Virus record (IMG/VR): IMGVR_UViG_3300024255_000175
Location: 1-22,684 of that record
DNA length: 22,684 bases
Direction: 5' to 3' (one strand)
Source of the DNA: a virus
The notes beneath the pieces were generated by a model, which had not been told where the DNA came from, did no database searches, and was given only the letters and a program-made list of their open reading frames with translations. Shown here one piece after another: positions 7,834 through 14,461 of this stretch. Positions within the stretch are counted from its first letter, which is position 1, and the number at the start of each line of letters is the position of its first letter. Made by a program: the position numbers and the translations under genes.

Positions 7834-8952
7834 ATGTCTGAAGTTAAAGACGAAATTGTTGAAGATGTAGCAGAGGTTATCGTAGAGGATACGGAAGTAG
7901 AAGCAACGGTGGAAACACCAGAAGCACCTCTTACGGAAGCTCGTACAGTATCAGCAATACAAGCCTCAATGACAGGAATGTCTAAAGAGGGCCTTGACGC
8001 GATCTTCGAAGCAGCGAAAAAAGCAGAAGCGAAAGCTAAAGTGGAAGACGATGAAGAAGAAGAGGACGATGAAGGTGATGAAGATGAAGGCGATGTAGAA
8101 GAAGGTAAAGCTAAGAAAGAATCTAAGAAAGTCAAAGGCGAGCAAGTCGATGGCGAGAAAGATCTTGAAGGCAAGTCACCTGCTAAGAAGAAAAAAGTTA
8201 AATCTGATGACGGATCTGAAGGTGATGTCGTTGAGAAGAAATTTAAAGAAGATGTTGACGCGTTAGTAAAAGACGAAGATACATTATCTGAAGGTTTCAA
8301 AGCGAAAGCTGAGACTATTTTCGAAGCAGCTCTACAAAGCAAAATCATCGCTGAAACAGCAAAATTAGAAGAGAGATATGCTTCTGATCTAGCTGGTGAA
8401 GTTGAAGCTATTAAAGAAGATTTAGTTGACAAGGTTGACGGTTACTTAACATATGTAGTCGAAAACTGGATGAAGGATAACGAAGTTGCGATTGAGCATT
8501 CTTTGAAGTCTGAAATCACTGAGTCATTTATTGATTCACTAGGTCAGTTATTTAGTGAGCACCACATTAACGTTCCTCAAGATAAGGGTGACATCTTAGA
8601 TGCTCTATCTGAAGAAGCGAAAGATGCTAAAGCTCAGTTAAATGACGCAACTGCTAATGCTATGGAACTTGCTGAGCAAGTTAAAACTTACCAACGTAAG
8701 GAAATCGTAGCAGAAGCATGTGAAGGCTTAGCGGCAACTGAAGCTGCAAAAGTAAAAGAATTAGCAGAGGCTGTTGAAGCTGATGATAACGAATCTTTTA
8801 CATCTAAAGTAGCTACAATTAAGGAATCTTACCTTAAGAAAGATACCGCGGTAGAAGCAACTCCGGAAGTTGATGCTATTACTGAGGATACACAAGAACA
8901 AGATGTTTCGGATTCAATGAAGAAGTATCTAAGCGCAATCAAGCGTACATAA
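7834..8952 (+). CDS. 22: gp22-like prohead scaffold (core) protein
   Basis: A 372-residue highly charged, helix-rich protein between the protease and the major capsid protein, as gp22 is in T4 (269 residues). It forms the inner scaffold around which gp23 assembles and is degraded by gp21. Residues 65-95 are an almost continuous Asp/Glu run, followed by a Lys/Glu-rich segment to about 130. The rest is predicted to be helical, and 'DSMKKYLSAIKR' at the C-terminus resembles gp22 ends in related phages. An LTE motif (residues 33-35) matches the presumed gp21 site. AGGAGA lies 8 nt before the ATG. The protein is about 100 residues longer than in T4, mainly because of the charged insert. Confidence 0.9.
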   Translation: MSEVKDEIVEDVAEVIVEDTEVEATVETPEAPLTEARTVSAIQASMTGMSKEGLDAIFEAAKKAEAKAKVEDDEEEEDDEGDEDEGDVEEGKAKKESKKVKGEQVDGEKDLEGKSPAKKKKVKSDDGSEGDVVEKKFKEDVDALVKDEDTLSEGFKAKAETIFEAALQSKIIAETAKLEERYASDLAGEVEAIKEDLVDKVDGYLTYVVENWMKDNEVAIEHSLKSEITESFIDSLGQLFSEHHINVPQDKGDILDALSEEAKDAKAQLNDATANAMELAEQVKTYQRKEIVAEACEGLAATEAAKVKELAEAVEADDNESFTSKVATIKESYLKKDTAVEATPEVDAITEDTQEQDVSDSMKKYLSAIKRT

Positions 8953-8973
8953 CCATTTTTAGGAGAATTTTAA

Positions 8974-10278
8974 ATGGAAATTAATAGACAAGTATTACAG
9001 GAAAAATGGGCTCCTGTACTTGATTCTCAAGATTCATCTGCAATTAAAGACGCACACAGACGTCAAGTAACTGCTGTTGTTCTTGAAAACCAAGAAAAAG
9101 CATTATCAGAAGAACGTTCTTTAACGGAAACTGCTGCTAACGCTACTGGCTCAAACATTGATAATTGGGATCCTGTCCTAATTAGCTTAGTAAGACGTGC
9201 GACTCCTGCAATGTTAGCATTTGATCTAGTTGGTGTTCAACCAATGACTGGACCAACTGGCCTAATCTTTGCAATGAAGTCTAAGTACAGCACTCAAGGT
9301 GGTACTGAAGCATTGTTCAACGAAGCTGACACTGGTTTCTCTGGTGCTGCTTCTGGTGACCTAGGTACTGCGGACGCTGGCAACAACGACCCGTTCTCTG
9401 GTGACGATCCAACTTCAGGTCCATCTGCTGACTCGGCTGACTCTGATACTGTTGCTGAGTATATGCCTGGTTCAGGTAATACTACGGCTACTGCTGAAGC
9501 ACAAGGTAACTCTGGTCCTGCTATTCCTTCAATGGCGTTCTCAATCGATAAGACTACTGTGACTGCAAAGTCTCGTGCTCTTAAAGCTGAGTACACTACT
9601 GAATTAGCACAAGACCTTAAAGCTATCCACGGTCTTTCTGCTGAAACAGAACTTGCGAACATTCTTTCAACTGAAATTTTAGCTGAAATGAAGCGTGAAA
9701 TTGTCCGCCTTGTAAACATTGGCGCGAAAGTTTCTACTCGTGGTACTGTTGCTGGTACATGGAATGCAACTGCTACAGGTGATAACGGTGGTGCACGTTG
9801 GTCAGTTGAGCGTTATAAAGCTCTAGTTCAAGCAATTGAGCATGAAGCTAACCAAATTGCTGTTGACACTCGTCGCGGTAAGGGTAACTGGGTACTAGTA
9901 TCTAACAACGTTGCTGCGGCATTAAATGCTGCTGGCGTTATGGATACAGGTATGGGTGCATTAGGTGCACAGCAAATGGATTCTGACGTAACTGGATCTT
10001 TACTTGCTGGTACTTTAAACGGTAACATCAAGGTATATGTTGATCCATATGCAGGCGTAGACTATTTCAACGTTGGATATAAGGGTACTAATCCTTATGA
10101 CGCTGGTATGTTCTATTGCCCATACGTTCCATTAAGCATGATGAAGACAATTGGTGAGAATGATTTCCAACCAAGGATCGGATTCAAAACTCGTTACGGT
10201 ATTGCTGACAATCCTTTTGTCACTGCAGGAAATAACAACAATGTATACTACAGAAAACGTAAGGTTACTAACCTGTAA
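8974..10278 (+). CDS. 23: gp23-like major capsid protein
   Basis: A 434-residue precursor of the HK97-fold capsid subunit. Blocks shared with T4 gp23 include 'LENQEKALSEE', 'LVRRATPAMLAFDLVGVQP' (residues 73-91), 'MTGPTGLIFAMKSKYS', 'AVDTRRGKGNWVLVSNNVA' and the C-terminal 'YYRKRKVTNL'. 'SLTE' ending at Glu52 marks the likely gp21 maturation cleavage, close to the T4 cut after Glu65. The segment from about 120 to 190, rich in Gly, Ser, Asp and Thr, is a variable surface region. AGGAGA lies 8 nt before the ATG. A strong terminator follows the gene. Confidence 0.97.
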   Translation: MEINRQVLQEKWAPVLDSQDSSAIKDAHRRQVTAVVLENQEKALSEERSLTETAANATGSNIDNWDPVLISLVRRATPAMLAFDLVGVQPMTGPTGLIFAMKSKYSTQGGTEALFNEADTGFSGAASGDLGTADAGNNDPFSGDDPTSGPSADSADSDTVAEYMPGSGNTTATAEAQGNSGPAIPSMAFSIDKTTVTAKSRALKAEYTTELAQDLKAIHGLSAETELANILSTEILAEMKREIVRLVNIGAKVSTRGTVAGTWNATATGDNGGARWSVERYKALVQAIEHEANQIAVDTRRGKGNWVLVSNNVAAALNAAGVMDTGMGALGAQQMDSDVTGSLLAGTLNGNIKVYVDPYAGVDYFNVGYKGTNPYDAGMFYCPYVPLSMMKTIGENDFQPRIGFKTRYGIADNPFVTAGNNNNVYYRKRKVTNL

Positions 10279-10298
10279 TTTTTTAGGTACACAAGAAG

Positions 10299-10325
10299 AT
10301 CCCCCTTCATTGGGGGATTTTTTTT
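10299..10325 (+). terminator. Rho-independent terminator after gp23
   Basis: ATCCCCC (10299-10305) pairs with GGGGGAT (10312-10318) across the loop TTCATT, followed by an eight-base T run. It closes the prohead/capsid operon and separates it from the accessory island. Confidence 0.93.
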
Positions 10326-10329
10326 ATTT

Positions 10330-10337
10330 TATAAATA
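10330..10337 (+). promoter_or_regulatory. T4-type late promoter 8 nt before the sulfotransferase-like gene
   Basis: Perfect TATAAATA immediately after the gp23 terminator. The ATG of the next gene is only 8 nt downstream, so a transcript started 5-7 nt after the motif would have almost no leader. No Shine-Dalgarno sequence is seen. Confidence 0.75.
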
Positions 10338-10345
10338 AATTTGTT

Positions 10346-11116
10346 ATGCCAAAAACTGAATTATTAAGAGATGCAAAGTATGAAGACTTTCGTAAGCATC
10401 ATTTAGATAAATTTAAAGGTTATAGTGAAAATATGGAATATTATTTATGTTTATATAGGGCTGGACAATGTGGATCATGGTTAACTTTTTTTGTCAATCA
10501 ACATGACAGTTTTCCTAAGTATGATGTTAATGTAAAAGAAGGTGGCATAGATGTAGGATGTTACGGTTCTGATTGGTATAATCATGAAGAAACAATAGAA
10601 AAAAGAATGTCCCCAATAGGTAGAGCTACTTTTGGAGATCCAAGAGTTTTGGCTAAAAGGGAAAATGCCACAAAAGACTTTTTAAAGGTATTACCTAATC
10701 ACGAACTTCATTATAATGAAACTATAATTAATCAGGCCGAATTTAATTATGTTATGAGAGTAATGAATCCTAAAAAAGTAATACTTCCTGTTATCCGTAG
10801 TACATTATTTGATAATCTTTTAGATAGGTGGATGAGATATTTAGACTATAATAAAAATGCATCTTTTATGCATCCGAAAAATCACACTTTAACTAGAAAC
10901 AATTGGGCAGAGAAGTGGGAAAGATGGTCAGCATATTTAGATAAAATTAAACCATACGGTATGCCAGGAGGAGACTTAGTACTGTATTTAGATATAGGAA
11001 AGTTATTAGAAGGATGTGAAGACGAATACAATAAATTATTAATAGCAATACAAGAAGATCCATTACCAAATAAAAAAGAATTAATAACAGAGTATAGGAA
11101 CCTTATAAATATATAG
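10346..11116 (+). CDS. Sulfotransferase-like P-loop protein (tentative)
   Basis: A 256-residue protein. Near the N-terminus 'YRAGQCGSWLTFFVNQHDSF' looks like the PAPS-binding loop of phage sulfotransferase-like proteins (Gly-x-x-Gly-Ser-Trp-Leu followed by a helix). The C-terminal part 'DLVLYLDIGKLLEG' plus a 'EYNKLL' helix and 'LITEYRNLI' also fits the end of that family. If active, it would transfer sulfate from PAPS to a sugar, lipid or protein. The reading frame stays open upstream into gp23, but the ATG at 10346 follows the terminator and late promoter, so I take it as the start. Its position next to capsid genes suggests late expression. A generic P-loop NTPase is the alternative. Confidence 0.5.
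   Translation: MPKTELLRDAKYEDFRKHHLDKFKGYSENMEYYLCLYRAGQCGSWLTFFVNQHDSFPKYDVNVKEGGIDVGCYGSDWYNHEETIEKRMSPIGRATFGDPRVLAKRENATKDFLKVLPNHELHYNETIINQAEFNYVMRVMNPKKVILPVIRSTLFDNLLDRWMRYLDYNKNASFMHPKNHTLTRNNWAEKWERWSAYLDKIKPYGMPGGDLVLYLDIGKLLEGCEDEYNKLLIAIQEDPLPNKKELITEYRNLINI
11104..11111 (+). promoter_or_regulatory. T4-type late promoter 6 nt before gp3-like gene
   Basis: Perfect TATAAATA overlapping the last codons of the upstream gene. The ATG of the gp3-like gene follows after 6 nt, again without a visible ribosome binding site. Confidence 0.7.
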
Positions 11117-11117
11117 T

Positions 11118-11570
11118 ATGCCAAACTTTTTAAATCCATCATCGTTCGTTTTAACATTAGATAGTCAAACCTATTCTGGTGCAGAATTTACGATTCAAAC
11201 AATGATTCTTCCGGATGTATCTGCGGACGGTGCACCTTTACCATTTAAACAAATTGATGTTGGAATACCATCAGATAAAATAGTATTTGGTCAATTTGAG
11301 ATATCATATCTAATTGACGAAGACCTCTTAAATTATAAAGAGATCTTTGATTGGATAAAAAATAATGTAGAAGCTAATCATTCAACTAATGCTACACGCG
11401 ACTTGACGCTTACTATTATGAATTCAGCAAACAATGTTACAAAACAAATCAAATTTGTCGACGCTTACCCGACAACTATTTCGTCTCTACCATTTGATAT
11501 CACCACAACCGATGTAGAATATCTTACAGCTGTTGTATCTTTTAAATATTCATACTATCAATTCTTATAA
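11118..11570 (+). CDS. 3: gp3-like tail completion / sheath stabilizer protein (tail terminator)
   Basis: A 150-residue protein with a tail-tube-like beta pattern. 'FVLTLDSQTYSGAEFTIQTM' begins the fold, 'FGQFEISYLIDEDLLNYKEI' (residues 58-77) is the signature 'I(V/I)DEDL..(W/Y)' segment, and 'VSFKYSYYQF' ends it. The same order of elements occurs in T4 gp3, which caps the tail tube, and marine T4-like phages carry gene 3 just after gene 23. A gp19-like tube paralogue is the alternative. It lies between accessory genes and has its own late promoter. Confidence 0.72.
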   Translation: MPNFLNPSSFVLTLDSQTYSGAEFTIQTMILPDVSADGAPLPFKQIDVGIPSDKIVFGQFEISYLIDEDLLNYKEIFDWIKNNVEANHSTNATRDLTLTIMNSANNVTKQIKFVDAYPTTISSLPFDITTTDVEYLTAVVSFKYSYYQFL

Positions 11571-11585
11571 TGAGGCACTTATATT

Positions 11586-12050
11586 ATGCAAAAATCAATC
11601 GAAAAATGGATAGATAAATTCGTATCTGTTCATAATGAAAAACTTGGCACTGTGCCATGTCCATATGCACGAAACGCATTAATCAATTATGTTAAAACTA
11701 ATGACATCCGCAAGTCTCTTGAGGATTACAGTGTAGATTTTAATGATGATTATCAAGTAGTATGTCTTTATACCCCAACTAAAAATTATACGCCAAAAGA
11801 GTTATCTGATATTGTAACAGAATTTAATCATAACGCAATGGTTATGGATATTGTTGCATTAGAAGATCATCCGCACGATGAAGAAATTATTAATGGCGCA
11901 AAGATGAATTTTGGTAAGTGTATATTAGTACTAGTACAGAGACTAAGTGCAATTAATGAGGCTAGTAATATCCTTAAAGACAAAGGATACTATGCTAACT
12001 GGTCAGTAGAAAATTTAAATGATGTTGTGTCTTGGAGATTTATTGGATGA
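11586..12050 (+). CDS. Unknown protein with CPYAR motif
   Basis: A 154-residue soluble protein that I cannot place firmly. The N-terminal helix 'KWIDKFVSVHNEKLG' is followed by 'VPCPYARNALINYV' (from residue 23), then alternating strands and helices with a hydrophobic strand 'KCILVLVQRL' late in the protein. The arrangement of a helix followed by Cys-Pro-aromatic-Ala resembles a small uncharacterised bacterial family with a 'CPFA' motif, but this is only a visual likeness. The single Cys in the motif could bind metal or act as a nucleophile. GAGG (11572-11575) lies 10 nt before the ATG. Its stop overlaps the next gene's start (ATGA), tying it to the GNAT and amidinotransferase genes downstream. 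Confidence 0.65.
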   Translation: MQKSIEKWIDKFVSVHNEKLGTVPCPYARNALINYVKTNDIRKSLEDYSVDFNDDYQVVCLYTPTKNYTPKELSDIVTEFNHNAMVMDIVALEDHPHDEEIINGAKMNFGKCILVLVQRLSAINEASNILKDKGYYANWSVENLNDVVSWRFIG

Positions 12051-12526
12051 GTTACTCCTATGCGAGAATTAATTTAGAAAAAACAAAGTATAAGAAGATA
12101 GGTTCGCATGAAATACTACTTAATCCAGACCCTAATCAGCTAAGAGAAATATATTACAAGTACTGCAATTATCACAAATTCAATAGTGTTATGCCTTTGT
12201 TTGATATTGAGTTTAAAGAGAATACAGTAATAGGATATTATGATGGAGATATACTTGTAGCATTTAGTATGATAGCTGAATTTGATGAACATAACGCTGA
12301 GTGTTATCAATTTGCTTGGGACTATGCTAATCCTAAATTACATTTAGGTATAAAGAGCTTACGTAACGAGTGTGCAATATATAAAGAATTAGGTTATAAA
12401 TACTTGTATATCGGCGGAGCTGATGAGTATAAACAAAAAATAGATGGATTTGAGGTAATGAATCCAGTAGCATGGATAGATGATAGGTGGACAATAGATG
12501 GATTCGAACCAATACAAAGTAAATAA
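12047..12526 (+). CDS. GNAT-fold protein resembling arginyl/leucyl-tRNA-protein transferase C-domain
   Basis: A 159-residue protein. 'VIGYYDGDILVAFSMI' looks like the central beta-hairpin of GNAT enzymes. 'LHLGIKSLRNECAIYKELGYKYLYIGGAD' segments (quoted in part: 'LGYKYLYIGGADEYKQK') resemble the end of Ate1/Bpt-type aminoacyl-tRNA-protein transferases, where an 'LG..YYYLGY' strand is followed by 'KMRYK'. The donor could be an aminoacyl-tRNA or acyl-CoA. I chose ATG 12047, which overlaps the previous stop as ATGA; a TTG at 12032 is the less likely alternative. The N-terminal Cys cluster of true Ate1/Bpt proteins is missing. The gene is followed directly by the amidinotransferase, with 29 bases of overlap. 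Confidence 0.6.
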   Translation: MSYSYARINLEKTKYKKIGSHEILLNPDPNQLREIYYKYCNYHKFNSVMPLFDIEFKENTVIGYYDGDILVAFSMIAEFDEHNAECYQFAWDYANPKLHLGIKSLRNECAIYKELGYKYLYIGGADEYKQKIDGFEVMNPVAWIDDRWTIDGFEPIQSK

Positions 12527-13709
12527 GGCAAATGCATATAACGGATGGGATCCATTAAAACAAGTTGTACTTGGTAATGTATTCACCCCAGAGTTCTTTG
12601 AGGATATACGCGACCATAAGCTTCGTGATCTCATGCAGAAAATCTTGTTTGAAACACATCAAGATTTAGATAATATTCAAAAGACATTACAGGATATGGG
12701 TGTTGATGTAGTACGCATGCCTCCTAATCGTGTTAGTGCACTCGGATCAAAAGGTGGTAACTATTCAAGTTTTGCTGAATATGTAGAACATGAAAGAAGA
12801 GAAGGTATCATAGGTATACCTAAACCGTGTCTTACACCGCGTGATGATTTTATAACCCTTGGTGATAAGATAGTATATTGCGATCACATGTGGCATGATG
12901 AAGTAGATGTAAATGCTGGAATATTTAATCCTGCAATACTTGATTTACCGTTTCAAGAGGCAGTACACGAATATCGTAAGAATAAATTTAAATTAGATTC
13001 TGATGGTAAGCTATTAGATCCTGAACAATTTAATTCAGATAATACAAGAGGGCCTCTCATACCAACTGGTTATACCGAAAAGATGAAGAATCATACATGG
13101 GGATTCTGGGCACCAGCTGTACATCGTGTAGGTAATAGGCTTATTATTGACCAAGAAGATTGGTCTAATCTTGCAGATTTTTTATTGGATAGATACCCGC
13201 AATTTGAAGGTGCAAATATAGCAATTGGTGGTCATAATGATGGTTCAATGAATTTACCAAAACCAGGATTAGTTGTTTGCGGGAATTGGATGGGTCCAGA
13301 AGATTTTAAAGATACATTACCAGGCTGGGATGTAGTTCCAATTAAAAACCCAAATACAATGAAATGGGAAGATAATGTAGATTGGAAAAAAGAAAAAGGA
13401 ATAACTAATGGAAGATGGTGGCATCCAGAAGCTAAAGAGAATCCAGATCTTGTAAGCTTTATAGATAGATGGTGTAGTGACTGGGTTGGAAAAGCAGAAG
13501 AAACATTGTTCGAAGTAAATATGCTTGCGGTAAACGAAAATGTAAGTCTATCTTTAAACTATCAAAAAGAAGTACATAGCGCACTAGCCAAACATGGAGT
13601 TGAAGCAGTATACTGCAGATTTAGACATAGGAATTTTTGGGATGGAGGTCTGCATTGTTTAACATTAGATACATATAGAGAAGGCGGTATGAAAGATTAT
13701 TTTAAATGA
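12498..13709 (+). CDS. Glycine amidinotransferase (arginine:glycine type) family enzyme
   Basis: A 403-residue enzyme of the amidinotransferase / arginine deiminase fold, close in length to human AGAT (423). It opens with 'NAYNGWDPLKQVVLGNVF' (residues 12-29), the counterpart of the 'NEWDPLEEVIVG' motif. The likely catalytic residues are Asp116/117 in 'PCLTPRDDFI', His246 in 'GGHNDGSMNLPKPGLVV' and Cys387 in 'GGLHCLTLD', so the triad looks complete. Family members move the amidino group from arginine to an amine such as glycine, giving ornithine and guanidinoacetate; the acceptor here is unknown. AGGTGG lies 8 nt before the ATG. It overlaps both neighbours and appears to be the core of the cassette 11586-15695. 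Confidence 0.88.
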   Translation: MDSNQYKVNKANAYNGWDPLKQVVLGNVFTPEFFEDIRDHKLRDLMQKILFETHQDLDNIQKTLQDMGVDVVRMPPNRVSALGSKGGNYSSFAEYVEHERREGIIGIPKPCLTPRDDFITLGDKIVYCDHMWHDEVDVNAGIFNPAILDLPFQEAVHEYRKNKFKLDSDGKLLDPEQFNSDNTRGPLIPTGYTEKMKNHTWGFWAPAVHRVGNRLIIDQEDWSNLADFLLDRYPQFEGANIAIGGHNDGSMNLPKPGLVVCGNWMGPEDFKDTLPGWDVVPIKNPNTMKWEDNVDWKKEKGITNGRWWHPEAKENPDLVSFIDRWCSDWVGKAEETLFEVNMLAVNENVSLSLNYQKEVHSALAKHGVEAVYCRFRHRNFWDGGLHCLTLDTYREGGMKDYFK

Positions 13710-14461
13710 TAACATACTGGGAACGTAAACTAAATAATGATTTTTTCACAAAACAAGAAGGTGATGATGAATATAAAGAATATATTAAAACAATGATGCC
13801 AAAAAGAGCGAAATTAATTAACTTTGCACTTAGCCAATTTAAGTTTAAAGATTATTTAGAAATAGGATGTGCATATAATGAGTGCTTTGATAATGTTGAA
13901 GCAAATCATAAAGTTGGTGTAGATCCAAAATCTGGTGGCACACTCCGTATGACTTCAGATGATTTTTTTAAAGTTAATTTAGAAAAGTTCGATGTTATCT
14001 TTATTGATGGCGATCACGAGCATAAGCAAGTATTAAGAGATTTTAAAAATTCATTAATGTTTTTAAGAAAAGGCGGTATAATATTCTTACATGATTTACT
14101 TCCTCCTTCAAAACACCACGCAATTTATCCTTTACCTGATAATGAATTAAGACCAAGATGCGGTACATCTTGGAGAGTAATATTTGATATTTTATCATTA
14201 AAGAGAGAATTTTTTATTCTTAAACATGAAACAGGAATTGGTGTTTTTAGAGATCAGGAACCATATATATTTGGTGATGGATCAAGTTTGCCTCTGTCAA
14301 GAACAGAAGAAGATTCTGAGAATATACCATTTGATAAGATGTTACAAATTAAAAACGAGTTACCTATCATACAAGGTCATCAATGGATGGAGATGATGAC
14401 GCGCGACAGAATTAGACAACGTTTAATAGAAAGAGGAATGCTAGATGACGATTATTTCTAA
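13706..14461 (+). CDS. Class I SAM-dependent methyltransferase (Methyltransf_24-like)
   Basis: A 251-residue protein with a Rossmann methyltransferase core. Motif I is 'YLEIGCAYNE' (residues 50-59), followed by 'VGVDP' (70-74), 'FDVIFIDGDHEHKQVLRDF' (95-113) and 'KGGIIFLHDLLPP' (122-134). The 'IDGDHxxxxVxxD' block is typical of the Methyltransf_24 group, which methylates sugars or small molecules and is common in glycan gene clusters. The C-terminal 60 residues are a charged extension not assigned. The start overlaps the amidinotransferase stop (ATGA), and the end overlaps the radical SAM gene by 17 bases. The substrate is unknown. Confidence 0.85.
   Translation: MITYWERKLNNDFFTKQEGDDEYKEYIKTMMPKRAKLINFALSQFKFKDYLEIGCAYNECFDNVEANHKVGVDPKSGGTLRMTSDDFFKVNLEKFDVIFIDGDHEHKQVLRDFKNSLMFLRKGGIIFLHDLLPPSKHHAIYPLPDNELRPRCGTSWRVIFDILSLKREFFILKHETGIGVFRDQEPYIFGDGSSLPLSRTEEDSENIPFDKMLQIKNELPIIQGHQWMEMMTRDRIRQRLIERGMLDDDYF

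Noticed and set aside
7803-8432. Minus-strand open frame of 209 codons opposite gp22
   Set aside because: Ser-rich low-complexity translation is the mirror of the Asp/Glu/Lys codons of gp22; no ribosome site and no family likeness.
9294-9719. Minus-strand open frame opposite gp23
   Set aside because: Shadow of the capsid gene; every supported gene in the window is on the plus strand.
10151-10345. Upstream extension of the sulfotransferase-like frame into gp23
   Set aside because: It would translate through the gp23 terminator and promoter; residues before the Met at 10346 look like random frame.
12395-12402. TATAAATA inside the GNAT-like gene, about 95 nt before the amidinotransferase
   Set aside because: It encodes part of 'GYKYLYI' and the motif is expected two or three times by chance in 22 kb of this AT content. 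It could be a late promoter, but position gives no extra support.
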